Shown piece by piece: positions 26,753 through 36,731 of a stretch of DNA of 64,000 nt. The translations under genes and the position numbers were made by a program. How positions within the stretch are numbered: position 1 is the first letter of the stretch; every line of letters starts with the position of its first letter. The notes beneath the pieces are model-generated. The model searched no databases and was not told where the DNA came from. It was given only the letters and a program-made list of their open reading frames with translations. This DNA is from Thermoplasmata archaeon (GTDB lineage: Archaea; Thermoplasmatota; Thermoplasmata; Thermoplasmatales; Thermoplasmataceae): NCBI GenBank assembly GCA_015520045.1, contig WAQW01000003.1, positions 42,101 through 106,100 on the forward strand, read 5' to 3'.

Positions 26753-27631
26753 TTATATTTTTTCAAGCATCCTTATGGCCTCAGCCTTAACGGTAACCGG
26801 TATGGGAACCATGCTCTCAACGAGCTGAACCGTAACCTCTTCCTTGGCAGCATCGATAGACATAACCTTGGCTCTTTCGCCCTTGAAGGGCCCATCCACA
26901 AGTTCAACCAGAGCTCCGAGCTCGATCCCGGAGACCGCCGGTTTGGGTGTGAGATAGTGCTCTATCTCCTTTATGGAAATATCTCCCTTGACTTCTCCCT
27001 TGTAACCGCGAATTCCCTTTGCAAGATATCCAACTCTGTCCGGATGCATGGCCTCCACAAAAATGTAGCCCTTGACCTCCCGCGGAGACATAATGGAGAG
27101 AACCTCATTTATTATTCCCCTGGAGCTCCCACCCCTCTCCTCATAATCCCGCTCACTCTTCAGAGAGAGATCTCTGGCAACCTGGATCTCCTTCCCAACC
27201 ATCGTTTTGAGAGCGATAATCACCGGAACGAGCGTTATCTTGAAAGATTTTCTGAAGGAGTGAATACCGTCCTCTGATCGTATCTCCAGGGTAAAGACCA
27301 CAGAGTCACCCTTATAACCACCTTTTGGCGTTTTTATTGAGATTGATACATCCTTCGATCTCCCCCCCTCGATCTCAACTTCAGCCTCCAAAGGCTCACC
27401 AGTTTGGGGTGAGAGGGAGAATTCCTCAATCCTCCCGGTGTTCAGGGTTAACGACCACTCTATCATCTCATCCCGCTCAGAAAAATTCGACGTGATAGAA
27501 ATCTCAAATTTCCTCTTTCCCTTCTGGACATTATGAATCTCAAGAGAAACATCAACCGTTCTGTCACATCCTATCTCAACATCATCAGCCTTGACATTAA
27601 TCCAATCAGGAAGATTTCCGTTTTCCGTCAT
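26753..27631 (-). CDS. spt5: Transcription elongation factor Spt5 (NusG homologue) with extra N-terminal beta domain
   Basis: 292 aa, about twice the usual archaeal length. The C-terminal half is normal: NGN domain (about 137-225; MVGKEIQVARDLSLKS, GYIFVEAMHPDRVGYLAKGIRG) and KOW domain (ALVELVDGPFKGERAKVMSID). It clamps RNA polymerase with Spt4 and aids processivity. The first ~135 residues are an addition with alternating hydrophobic strands (VSLEIHNVQKGKRKFEISITSNF, VVFTLEIRSEDG), resembling an immunoglobulin-like or CARDB-like beta sandwich. It follows secE by 18 bases, the standard archaeal order. Confidence 0.9.
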   Translation of the reverse strand: MTENGNLPDWINVKADDVEIGCDRTVDVSLEIHNVQKGKRKFEISITSNFSERDEMIEWSLTLNTGRIEEFSLSPQTGEPLEAEVEIEGGRSKDVSISIKTPKGGYKGDSVVFTLEIRSEDGIHSFRKSFKITLVPVIIALKTMVGKEIQVARDLSLKSERDYEERGGSSRGIINEVLSIMSPREVKGYIFVEAMHPDRVGYLAKGIRGYKGEVKGDISIKEIEHYLTPKPAVSGIELGALVELVDGPFKGERAKVMSIDAAKEEVTVQLVESMVPIPVTVKAEAIRMLEKI

Positions 27632-27649
27632 ATCAATTTATCTCCACAT

Positions 27650-27886
27650 TTAAGGTATCTTAACATAAACACCCAGAATCAGATATATTGCAAATCCCAG
27701 AATACCCAGTATCGTAATGCCAAGACCCGTGATAAAGAGAACCCTGAGAAACTCATCTCTTCCAGGCTTCCTGGCCATCTTGATTATTCTGGAGTACTTG
27801 CCCTTGCCGATATTCGAAAATTTCTTCTCTATCTTACCCTGAATTTCCTTCGCGATATCATCAATACTCATAGTGTGTATCTCCAC
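27650..27886 (-). CDS. secE: Protein translocase subunit SecE (Sec61 gamma)
   Basis: 78 aa. A cytoplasmic amphipathic helix containing ARKPGRDEFLRV precedes one C-terminal membrane helix (FITGLGITILGILGFAIYLIL), the Sec61-gamma layout. It clamps SecY in the translocon. Located directly upstream of spt5 as in most archaea. Its ATG could also be the in-frame Met at residue 6. Confidence 0.88.
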   Translation of the reverse strand: MEIHTMSIDDIAKEIQGKIEKKFSNIGKGKYSRIIKMARKPGRDEFLRVLFITGLGITILGILGFAIYLILGVYVKIP

Positions 27887-27940
27887 ATTCTATGAATGTG
27901 CATAAATATTTCCCAAATAAAATGTCAGTTATGTTTAAAA

Positions 27941-27968
27941 ATGTGAGAGTTTGTGCCCATGGCCCGAC
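27941..27968 (-). repeat. 3' half of pre-16S rRNA processing stem (bulge-helix-bulge)
   Basis: In the RNA sense this reads GUCGGGCCAUGG...UCUCACAU, immediately 3' of 16S rRNA. It pairs with the 5' half at 29475-29502 through a 9-bp helix (CCAUGGCCC/GGGCCAUGG), a 4-bp helix (GUGC/GCAC) and an 8-bp helix (AUGUGAGA/UCUCACAU). The 4-bp helix is bordered by an AAA bulge on each strand, which is the bulge-helix-bulge form cut by EndA. Confidence 0.75.
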
Positions 27969-27973
27969 TTACT

Positions 27974-29447
<1,474 letters not shown>

Positions 29448-29474
29448 AATTCCTGTCGCATATTATTATAATTA

Positions 29475-29502
29475 GTGGGCCATGGTTTGCACCATCTCAC
29501 AT
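29475..29502 (-). repeat. 5' half of pre-16S rRNA processing stem (bulge-helix-bulge)
   Basis: RNA-sense AUGUGAGAUGGUGC...CCAUGGCCCAC lies 28 bases upstream of the 16S 5' end and is the partner of 27941-27968. The paired regions enclose exactly the 16S gene. Just upstream, a further perfect 6-bp hairpin (GUGAGU-AGGC-ACUCAC, 29510-29525) sits in the leader. Confidence 0.75.
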
Positions 29503-29644
29503 ATCAGAAGTGAGTGCCTACTCACAACCTCATATTTCCCAGCCTTGGATTCACGGGATCACACCTGGCCTCTGCCTGGTCACCTGTGTCGCCACAATGC
29601 TGAGCACTGTTGCACCTTTTGTGCGTAGAGACCACAATACTAGT

Positions 29645-29655
29645 GAAATATATAA
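29645..29655 (-). promoter_or_regulatory. Probable TATA box of 16S rRNA gene
   Basis: Reverse-strand TTATATATTTC, preceded by an A-rich stretch (GCAAAATGG) that may serve as BRE. It predicts a transcript start near 29625 and a leader of about 180 bases before mature 16S. Confidence 0.5.
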
Positions 29656-29775
29656 CCATTTTGCACTGAGACTCGCTGACTCACTCTGGTGGTTCGAGTA
29701 TCAGGATTTTTGGATCTTGTATAATGTTTATAGCCAGATGTGGTTGAACATCTGATAGAGAATACGAGGTTTGGA

Positions 29776-29854
29776 TCTTGAGGTAACATATCCTCGTTGA
29801 AGAGCATGCGCCCTCCTTCCCCTGTCCGGTACCCGGATGGAGGGCTCCTCAAGA
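29776..29854 (-). ncRNA. Candidate structured RNA of nested hairpins upstream of 16S promoter
   Basis: Three nested inverted repeats lie in 79 bases: outer TCTTGAGG/CCTCAAGA (8 bp), middle GCCCTCC/GGAGGGC (7 bp) and inner TCCGG/CCGGA (5 bp, 3-base loop). The left arm has ~25 unpaired bases between outer and middle stems. GC content is well above the flanks. A reverse-strand AT element (TTAAAAATATAC, about 29864-29875) sits about where a TATA box would be for an RNA starting near 29854, so the minus strand is favoured, but the strand is uncertain. I cannot match it to SRP RNA, RNase P RNA or a tRNA. Confidence 0.45.
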
Positions 29855-30164
29855 TACTGTGGGTATATTTTTAATCCACGAGCATCATGGAGATGGGATG
29901 TTTTAAATCCGGCTTTCACACTTTATATTGGAATTCCCCTGTAAAGCGATGTTATGTACTTGAGATCGTTTGTTTGATTATTTTCTGCACCATCTTTTGA
30001 GAACACTCTTACCCACACGATCCTGAAGGGAACCGTATTTTTCCTCCAAAATCACGATATGATGATTTCTGCCTATAAGAAATAGGCCAATGCACAATTT
30101 CGTCGAAGAATGATGTTACGGAATCTGAGAATGTCGGACGTTACGGCCTCTCACCGAAAAATGA
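29855..30164. other. Intergenic region between structured RNA and rfcS
   Basis: No convincing gene. It contains a 6-bp hairpin GCCTAT-AAGAA-ATAGGC near 30071-30087, downstream of rfcS on the reverse strand. A plus-strand ATGATGA (30059) and CTGA (30125) pair is spaced too widely for a typical box C/D sRNA. The rightmost part is the rfcS trailer. Confidence 0.35.
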
Positions 30165-31157
30165 TCAATCGCTCTCGCTGCCAATCTTCACTATTCTGGC
30201 TATGAGAGCATCGAGCTGTATATTATCGGAACCACCCATAACAATCCTGTACTCTGTTTCAGCCAGAGCAAGAATCAGATCTATCTTCTTTCTTGGTATT
30301 ATTGGATACTTTCTGATGGACGCGTGAATTCCCTTTATGATGTCAATACCAGAGAGACCCTCTTCTATCAACAATCGGTCAAGTCTTTCCCTGGCTTCAT
30401 CGAAGAGCCCATGCTCAAGCGCTGCAGATACAAGCGACTTGAAGTGCTCAGGAGAGGAACTCCCAAATATTTCATAAACCTTCTTCTCCGTGATCTCACC
30501 AGAAGCACTCACAGTCTGAAGAACGTTTATCGCTCGCCTCATATCACCCTCACTCATCTCTGCAATGGCATCGAGGACATCCTCTCCAACATCAAGATTT
30601 TCCTGGCTGATTATGTACTTCAGCCTTTTTTTGATATCCTCAGGCGAGATAGGGCTGAATTTAAGAATAACACATCTTGACTGTATGGGGGGAATTATCT
30701 GGGTCGAATAGTTACAGGATAATATGAACCTGGTGGATGAGGAATATATTTCCATGGTACGCCTCAGGGCTGCCTGGGCCTCTGGTGTCAGCTGATCTGC
30801 CTCATCGAGAAAAACAATCTTAAAACCAAGAGGCGTTGAAGGTTTCAGCCGTGCATAATCCTTAACACTCACCATAGATGAGGATGAAGATCTGTCTTCG
30901 TGTCCCCTCATAACATCTATGCCTCTGTTGCTCGAAGCATTTAGCTCGAGGAAATTCTGTTTCCAGTCCTCTCCAAACAGCTCTATGGCGATAGAAACCG
31001 CAGCGGATGTCTTACCCGTTCCCGCAGGACCAGAGAAGATGAGATGCGGAAGATCACCTCGCTCAATGAATGATTTTAACTTGGAAACGTTGTTCTCCTG
31101 ACCGACGATGTCATCTAACTTTTTCGCCCTGTACTTTTCGATCCATATTTCCTTCAT
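30165..31157 (-). CDS. rfcS: Replication factor C small subunit
   Basis: 330-aa AAA+ clamp-loader subunit. RFC boxes: WIEKYRAKKLDDIVGQ at the N terminus, Walker A FSGPAGTGKTS, Walker B IVFLDEADQLT, and the SRC motif IQSRCVILKF. Together with the large subunit it loads PCNA (encoded at 54314) onto primed DNA. The reverse-strand gene is divergent from hemE. Confidence 0.95.
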   Translation of the reverse strand: MKEIWIEKYRAKKLDDIVGQENNVSKLKSFIERGDLPHLIFSGPAGTGKTSAAVSIAIELFGEDWKQNFLELNASSNRGIDVMRGHEDRSSSSSMVSVKDYARLKPSTPLGFKIVFLDEADQLTPEAQAALRRTMEIYSSSTRFILSCNYSTQIIPPIQSRCVILKFSPISPEDIKKRLKYIISQENLDVGEDVLDAIAEMSEGDMRRAINVLQTVSASGEITEKKVYEIFGSSSPEHFKSLVSAALEHGLFDEARERLDRLLIEEGLSGIDIIKGIHASIRKYPIIPRKKIDLILALAETEYRIVMGGSDNIQLDALIARIVKIGSESD

Positions 31158-31275
31158 TTTCGTCTACCCGATCTCAGCAATACTATATTACTGTGGGTTA
31201 ATTATTTTTCCCTAGTTTGGTCTGCAGATTTCCCATAAAAAGGGATCCTGTGCGCGTAGACCTGCTGAGAAAGGG

Positions 31276-31286
31276 CATATAAAAGA
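31276..31286 (+). promoter_or_regulatory. TATA box of hemEH operon
   Basis: GCATATAAAAG lies about 31-41 bases upstream of the hemE ATG (31317), giving a leader of at most a dozen or so bases. Confidence 0.5.
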
Positions 31287-31316
31287 AATAGGAAATGCAA
31301 ATAAGGGGATGATAAA

Positions 31317-32285
31317 ATGGTCAGTAAAAAGATCCTGAGGATCGCGCGTGGGGAATATACTGATAATGCAGCATGGTTTATGCGCCAAGCAGGGAGATAT
31401 CTTCCGGATTACAGGAAAATAAGAGCGAAAGTGAGTTTTAATAATATCCTTAGAGATAGAGATCTGATCAAAAAGATAACCCTTGCTCCCCTGAACTATT
31501 TTCCAACAGACGGGCTTGTTATTTTTACAGATATTCTGGTTCCTCTCTTCAATCTGGGCTACGAGGTTACCTATGAGAAGGGAATAGAGATAACAAAGCG
31601 CAGGGAACGGGAATTTGATTATTACGATGAGCTAAAGCACGCCATCGCATCCATCTCAACCGAAAAACAGGATCTGACGATCATTGGTGTTGTTGGCGGA
31701 CCGTTCACTACATTTTCCTACGTAAACGATGGGGGCCGTACCGGATATCCTGTTACCAAGGCCAGAATTGTTGATCGTGACACTGACGAACTGAATGCCC
31801 TTGTAGACGAGATCCTTCTGTTTGCCAGATCCCAGATCGATGCAGGAGTCGATGTTATTCAGGTATTCGAGAGCTGGATAGGCAGCGTGTCTGAGAACTT
31901 TTACTCAGAACATCTCAGATCAATGGAGGAGGAGTTTCTCGAAAATCTTTCTTCACTTGGTGTTCCCATCATCTTCTTTGCGGAGGGTGCTACTCACCTC
32001 TACGGTGAACTCTGCAGACTTCCAGTTGATGTCTTCTCTCTAGACTGGAGAATGCAACTCAAGAGGTTCAACAAATATTGCAGTGGCTCTGTTGTTCAGG
32101 GAAATCTCGATCCCTACCTTCTCAAATCTTCAGATGACTATATCGCAAAAGAGGTTAGGGAAATCATGAAACAGGGAAAGGCCTACAGGGGCCATATCTT
32201 CAATCTGGGTCACGGAGTTCCCCCCTGGGCAGATCCAAGAAAACTGAGATTCATAACGGAAGAGGTTCATGCCTATGAAGAATGA
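31317..32285 (+). CDS. hemE: Uroporphyrinogen III decarboxylase
   Basis: 322 aa. Active-site arginine motif NAAWFMRQAGRYLPDYR at the N terminus, the aspartate in LVIFTDILVP, and the C-terminal NLGHGVPPWADP loop are all present. Converts uroporphyrinogen III to coproporphyrinogen III. The gene overlaps hemH by 17 bases, so the two are one operon. Most archaea make heme from siroheme with Ahb proteins and lack HemE/HemH, so this pair marks a bacterial-type route. Confidence 0.93.
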   Translation: MVSKKILRIARGEYTDNAAWFMRQAGRYLPDYRKIRAKVSFNNILRDRDLIKKITLAPLNYFPTDGLVIFTDILVPLFNLGYEVTYEKGIEITKRREREFDYYDELKHAIASISTEKQDLTIIGVVGGPFTTFSYVNDGGRTGYPVTKARIVDRDTDELNALVDEILLFARSQIDAGVDVIQVFESWIGSVSENFYSEHLRSMEEEFLENLSSLGVPIIFFAEGATHLYGELCRLPVDVFSLDWRMQLKRFNKYCSGSVVQGNLDPYLLKSSDDYIAKEVREIMKQGKAYRGHIFNLGHGVPPWADPRKLRFITEEVHAYEE

Positions 32286-33123
32286 AGCCATTGTAATCAG
32301 CTACTACGGATTTCCCTCCAGTAAGAAGGATATTCCAGATTACCTCAGACACATTCTTCACGGTGCGGATCCTCCGCCATCGCTCATCAAGGAGAATCTC
32401 AGAAAGCTGGAGGTGATTGGTGGTGAATCCCCATCCACGTCAATTGTTGAGTCAATCAAAAGGAAACTCCAGAAAAGGCTGGAGGACCTGAACATAAACG
32501 TATACGCCTTATCAAAACATGGCAGACCAAACCTCTCAGATGCGTCCAGAATCATAAAGGAAAAGACCATCTATGAGGTTCCATTATTTCCTATTTACTC
32601 CAAGCAGATTTTTGACAGCTATTTTGTTCCGTTTGAAGAGAACATGGGGGACAGAAAGAATATCAGAATTATCAATCTAGGTTTTGACCAGCATATTATT
32701 TCTCATTTTAGCAGATACATTGACAGAAACGATAGACATCTTCTCGTCTTTTCCGCTCACAGCATTCCCCTCAAGGGGTATGATCCATATCCACTTGGTG
32801 TCAGGAGACTTTCAGACATGATCTCCGGTAGGAGAAGGTACACAATCGTCTACCACAGCCAGGGCCATTTCCCTTCAAGATGGTTGGGTCCAACCCCGGA
32901 ATATGCACTTGACCTCGCTGAGAAACTTGGCTATTCCGGAATTAAGGTTATCCCGGTGGGATTTCTGTATGACCATGTGGAGGTTCTGTATGATCTCGAT
33001 TACGATTTTAAGAACTTCATCACGTCGAGAGGGGTATCCTATGAGAGGGTACCCCTGCCCAATGACTCTGATTGTATCATAGATGCCATCCTTGAGCGTG
33101 TGGCAGAAAAGGAACAGCAGTAA
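32269..33123 (+). CDS. hemH: Ferrochelatase (protoporphyrin or coproporphyrin type)
   Basis: 284 aa. Catalytic histidine in LVFSAHSIPLKGYDPYP, the QGHFPSRWLGPTPE loop, and the acidic metal-path motif VGFLYDHVEVLYDLD are intact. Inserts ferrous iron into the porphyrin ring. Whether the substrate is protoporphyrin IX or coproporphyrin III cannot be told by eye. The hemE-hemH pairing resembles the hemEH(Y) clusters of Gram-positive bacteria, which often use the coproporphyrin route. An in-frame ATG two codons later is an alternative start. Confidence 0.9.
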   Translation: MPMKNEAIVISYYGFPSSKKDIPDYLRHILHGADPPPSLIKENLRKLEVIGGESPSTSIVESIKRKLQKRLEDLNINVYALSKHGRPNLSDASRIIKEKTIYEVPLFPIYSKQIFDSYFVPFEENMGDRKNIRIINLGFDQHIISHFSRYIDRNDRHLLVFSAHSIPLKGYDPYPLGVRRLSDMISGRRRYTIVYHSQGHFPSRWLGPTPEYALDLAEKLGYSGIKVIPVGFLYDHVEVLYDLDYDFKNFITSRGVSYERVPLPNDSDCIIDAILERVAEKEQQ

Positions 33124-33410
33124 TGGGAGATGGTAAAGTTTTCCAGTGCAATGAGATCACCAAGTGTTTTATTGCATTCCTGAGTTCCTGCAACCGGCGT
33201 TTTATCGGGTAAAATGAAGAAACATCCCCCTCCTTTTAAAAGGACAGGTGGTGGATATGATGATGTTTCACTCCTCGCAACTTTCAGAGCCCTGGATACT
33301 AAGAGACGTGCCACTCTGGTATCATGCATCGCATGAAATATACTTCATCAGATGCCCAGCTCAGAGTCGCTTTATTTTTATATTGGTGAGTATTTCACAC
33401 CGGATAAGAA

Positions 33411-33941
33411 ATGTCAACTAAACCTGCGAGGATGTACACGAAGCTTGAGGGACCTGCCTACACCAGAAGAAAATTCATGGGAGGAGTTCCATACCCCAAG
33501 ATAACCACCTTCGTTCATGGTAATCGTCACAGAGATTTTGATGTAGAACTACACCTTATCGCGGAGGAGTCGTGTCAGATAAGACACAACGCCCTCGAAG
33601 CTGCCAGAATTTCTATGAACAGAAAGTTAACGGCGGCTCTCGGAACAGAAAATTTCTATTTTCAGATACGCCCTTATCCTCACCACGTCCTGAGAGAGCA
33701 TAAGATGGCCACGGGAGCTGGTGCTGATAGGATATCTAGCGGTATGAAGCTTGCCTTTGGCAAACCAGTGGGGACAGCAGCAAGGGTTCATTCGGGTGAT
33801 ATTATCGTAGTAGCGAAAGCAAATGGTTCCGGTGCAAAGGTTTTAAAGCGAACGCTCAAAAAAGCATCCATTAAGCTACCGACACCGTGCAAAATTCGAG
33901 TGATTAAGGGAAAGCAGATTCTGGATCGGCTTGGAGTTTAG
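33411..33941 (+). CDS. rpl10e: 50S ribosomal protein L10e/L16 (uL16)
   Basis: 176 aa. The archaeal uL16 pattern is clear: MYTKLEGPAYTRRKFMGGVP, FYFQIRPYPHHVLREHKMATGAGADR, and GMKLAFGKPVGTAARV. It lies near the peptidyl-transferase centre and tRNA acceptor arms. A TATA-like TTTATTTTTATATTGG around 33371-33386 makes the mRNA nearly leaderless. Confidence 0.95.
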   Translation: MSTKPARMYTKLEGPAYTRRKFMGGVPYPKITTFVHGNRHRDFDVELHLIAEESCQIRHNALEAARISMNRKLTAALGTENFYFQIRPYPHHVLREHKMATGAGADRISSGMKLAFGKPVGTAARVHSGDIIVVAKANGSGAKVLKRTLKKASIKLPTPCKIRVIKGKQILDRLGV

Positions 33942-34055
33942 ATTCATTTCGAGATATCATACAGAAAGCATCGGCTAAGACATACCCAGATTGCTTTTTT
34001 CCCGCGAACTGTTTGAACCAATTTGTTAAAATACGCATTTACAATGGTCAGGTGA

Positions 34056-35213
34056 GTGATGGGTTTCTCTAGATTTTATCTTGCTCTCTCTAAGGTGATA
34101 CTGGTTCTGGGTAGTGGGATGTCCATTGGTGTGTACCTTTACTACAGCATCCTGGCAATTTCGAGACCAGGAATGAGTATCGAGAACTATATTCCCTATG
34201 GAAACTACCTACATCTCAGCGCTTTTCTGAGCAGATCGTTGTTCTCAGCCGTTTCAGCTTCCATCCTTTTAGCTTCAGTGATCAGCCTGGGACTCTTCCT
34301 GACGAACACATCACGCTGGAATGCCTCTACAGGAGAACATAATGGCGGCAACCAGAAAATGAGAAGTTACCCTCTGTTTGCAGTCGTTTTCATCGCCATC
34401 ATGATCATCATAGGATTCATAGTTGAATCTCTCGTTCCGATCACTCCAATCAGTGATGTGTTTCATTTTTCATTCGGAGAAGAAATAGCCATGTCACTGT
34501 TCACCATACTGCTTCAGATCATCCCTTTCTCTATTTTCAGAATCCTATCCCTCAGGAGATCGAAATTTTCACCGGTTGGAGAAAGGGAGTATTCACGCAG
34601 CGACAAAGCGATCATTGTAGCTGGGATCGCAGGTTACGATATTCTGCTGATATATTTTCTCAGTGGAACGGTTGGGATGATATCGCTTGTCATATTTTTT
34701 ATTCTCTCTGACATTATATACTTGGAATTTGGTATTTCGCGTACATTTCTGTTTAATTTTACCTACGCTGGGCTTACCATAATTAGCTACGCGGTTCTGA
34801 AAAGTTTTGCACTTTCAGCCGCTTTTGAGATATTCATGCTCATCTGGATACTGACTGGTTTCCTCATAATATCGAATGCAACAGTAAGCTCGTACATCAG
34901 AAAGGTAACGGCTCGGAATAAAGCCATAAATAGCAACACACCCTTCTCAGATCAAATAAGCCGCTCGGCAAAAGAAATGCAGATCCGCAGCATACCGCCA
35001 TCCAGCGGAGAACCTCAGAAAATGTGGATTCAAGGGACCTGTCCTGTGTGCGGGAATTTCGAATTTAATGTGGATCAGAATGCCGTAATAACGTGCACCA
35101 GATGTGGAAATGAGATAAGCCCAGATGAAAGTCATCCCCATAACATCGTGCTGGTGAATGGAAATCCGGTTGTCATTCCAACGAGAACTTCCGACGCAGA
35201 AGACCGTACATGA
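34056..35213 (+). CDS. Polytopic membrane protein with C-terminal zinc ribbon
   Basis: 385 aa with about eight hydrophobic segments over residues 8-285 and a soluble tail. The tail carries a zinc-ribbon pattern GTCPVCGNFEFNVDQNAVITCTRCGNEI (CxxC-x14-CxxC). I do not recognise the membrane part. The zinc ribbon probably lies on the cytosolic side. The last 41 bases overlap the convergent MFS gene. The second ATG (34059) is as good a start as the first. Confidence 0.7.
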   Translation: MMGFSRFYLALSKVILVLGSGMSIGVYLYYSILAISRPGMSIENYIPYGNYLHLSAFLSRSLFSAVSASILLASVISLGLFLTNTSRWNASTGEHNGGNQKMRSYPLFAVVFIAIMIIIGFIVESLVPITPISDVFHFSFGEEIAMSLFTILLQIIPFSIFRILSLRRSKFSPVGEREYSRSDKAIIVAGIAGYDILLIYFLSGTVGMISLVIFFILSDIIYLEFGISRTFLFNFTYAGLTIISYAVLKSFALSAAFEIFMLIWILTGFLIISNATVSSYIRKVTARNKAINSNTPFSDQISRSAKEMQIRSIPPSSGEPQKMWIQGTCPVCGNFEFNVDQNAVITCTRCGNEISPDESHPHNIVLVNGNPVVIPTRTSDAEDRT

Positions 35214-36249
35214 GGAAAAACAAATAGAGCAGAGGAACGGCGAAAACCACGGCTGCGGTCAGGTATCCGAGTGGTCCTGAGATCATTCCGCCCACACCCG
35301 AACCGGCGGAATAACCAAGAGCAAGAAAGAGCTCATAATAAAATATGCCCTGTACAGGTTTCTCTGTTCTGATAGCGTATGAAAGAATTTTGGAGAAAGC
35401 AATGGCTATCCCCACTCCCGCTCCAATAAGCACCAAGAGAATCAGAAGAGGATTGATGCTTATGGCTATCAAACCAGGAAGGGCCATCAGCACAGATGCT
35501 ATCATCGATAGGGAGACTATTTTACTGTACCTTACGAAACTCAGAATCACTGTAGTGATTGCCATGGAACCCCCTATTGCAGAGCCGAAAATTCCCAGAG
35601 TCTGATAAGAGTACGATGATCCTTTCAGAAGAGGCAACAGAACGTAGGCGAAGAATCCAAACGTCATACCAGCCGAGAAAAGAGGGAAGATGTAAAGCGG
35701 TCTAAAGGATGTACCATTACCGGGGTGTCTTTCAATCTTGATATCCTGAACGAAGAGAACAGAAATAAAAAGCAGTGCTCCTGAGAGAGCGGCAGCGAGC
35801 TTGAACTGGTGGATCTGAAGAAGATATCCAGCAACAAAGGGGGAGATGAAGTTGGGAACGCCCCACGCAGCTGTGTATCTCTCTGCTATTCTGTCATCAC
35901 GAATGGATGTCATCGAGATTTCAGCTGTTATCCAGAATATGGACTGAAGAAATCCGGTGGCAACCAGAAGCCATATGAACAGAGACTTCTGTTCTATCAT
36001 GAACATCAGGCTTAGAACAGAGATCAGTATGCCATTTACAATCAGGATTCCCCTTGTGTGTGTCACCTTTGTCCGGAGATATAGGAAGGCGACCAGCGGA
36101 AAGGGAAGTGAGACCGCGAAACCGAAGAACCCGATCTCGTTGGCATTGAATCCGAATGCTCTAGCCTCAAGGGGAAAAGTAAAACTTATGGTAAACCATC
36201 CAATGGCAAAGAAGAAGGTAGATGCTATCAGTCTGTTTCCGGATGGCAT
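35173..36249 (-). CDS. Major facilitator superfamily transporter
   Basis: 358 aa with about 11-12 hydrophobic helices. The loop after helix 2 (FLYLRTKVTHTRG) is a weak MFS motif A equivalent, and the duplicated half structure is visible. No residues point to a substrate. It overlaps the convergent zinc-ribbon membrane gene by 41 bases. The start ATG is followed at once by a hydrophobic helix LIASTFFFAIGWF, as expected. Confidence 0.8.
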   Translation of the reverse strand: MPSGNRLIASTFFFAIGWFTISFTFPLEARAFGFNANEIGFFGFAVSLPFPLVAFLYLRTKVTHTRGILIVNGILISVLSLMFMIEQKSLFIWLLVATGFLQSIFWITAEISMTSIRDDRIAERYTAAWGVPNFISPFVAGYLLQIHQFKLAAALSGALLFISVLFVQDIKIERHPGNGTSFRPLYIFPLFSAGMTFGFFAYVLLPLLKGSSYSYQTLGIFGSAIGGSMAITTVILSFVRYSKIVSLSMIASVLMALPGLIAISINPLLILLVLIGAGVGIAIAFSKILSYAIRTEKPVQGIFYYELFLALGYSAGSGVGGMISGPLGYLTAAVVFAVPLLYLFFLMYGLLRRKFSLE

Positions 36250-36284
36250 TTAGCCCCGTATCATTGAAACAGATTAATAGCCAC

Positions 36285-36458
36285 CTATTTCAGAAGTTCA
36301 ATGAGAATCCCTCCCTCTGTCTTGTAAAATGCGATTATGCTTCCATCCTTCACATTAAGCATTGAACTTACCTTCTTCGGCAGGGTTATGCGAGAAGACG
36401 TGCCTTTGGCAGAGACATGGGTGACGTCGATAAGTTTCTTTCCGTTTTCAGCTGACAT
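36285..36458 (-). CDS. AbrB/SpoVT swapped-hairpin DNA-binding protein
   Basis: 57 aa from the ATG at 36458. The 26 extra residues in the ORF track do not resemble the family, while MSAENGKKLIDVTHVSAKGTSS followed by RITLPKKVSSMLNVKDGSIIAF is the complete AbrB fold. It should dimerise through interlocked beta hairpins and bind AT-rich DNA as a regulator. It stands alone, so it is not obviously the antitoxin of a toxin pair. The next gene upstream is an ABC permease on the same strand. Confidence 0.8.
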   Translation of the reverse strand: MSAENGKKLIDVTHVSAKGTSSRITLPKKVSSMLNVKDGSIIAFYKTEGGILIELLK

Positions 36459-36731
36459 GATTACAACAATTGCAATTAAGGTAATAAAGATACTTTTTCT
36501 ATTATTCCAGCTCTGCGAATTAGTACATAAAATCACGCTAAGGAGGTTTGAATCTTAAACGCTGGAAACGCAAAATCGATTTGAGTTCGATCGATAAATT
36601 CGTGTCCGAAGCTATGCCTTCTCCACTGCATATGTTACATGTATCTGATCGTAGTGGAGGTCGCACCAATACTTTTGAGAGGAGTGGAGTTATTGAATAT
36701 GTGAGGACCAAAAATAGAGGCCAACTACAGC

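Noticed and set aside
29660-29710. tRNA T-arm-like TGGTTCGAGT upstream of 16S
   Set aside because: The loop resembles TTCGANT, but the flanking 5-base stems do not pair and no acceptor or anticodon stem is present.
30059-30128. Box C/D sRNA (ATGATGA and CTGA) near rfcS
   Set aside because: C and D boxes are ~60 bases apart without D'/C' boxes at the right spacing, and no paired terminal stem.
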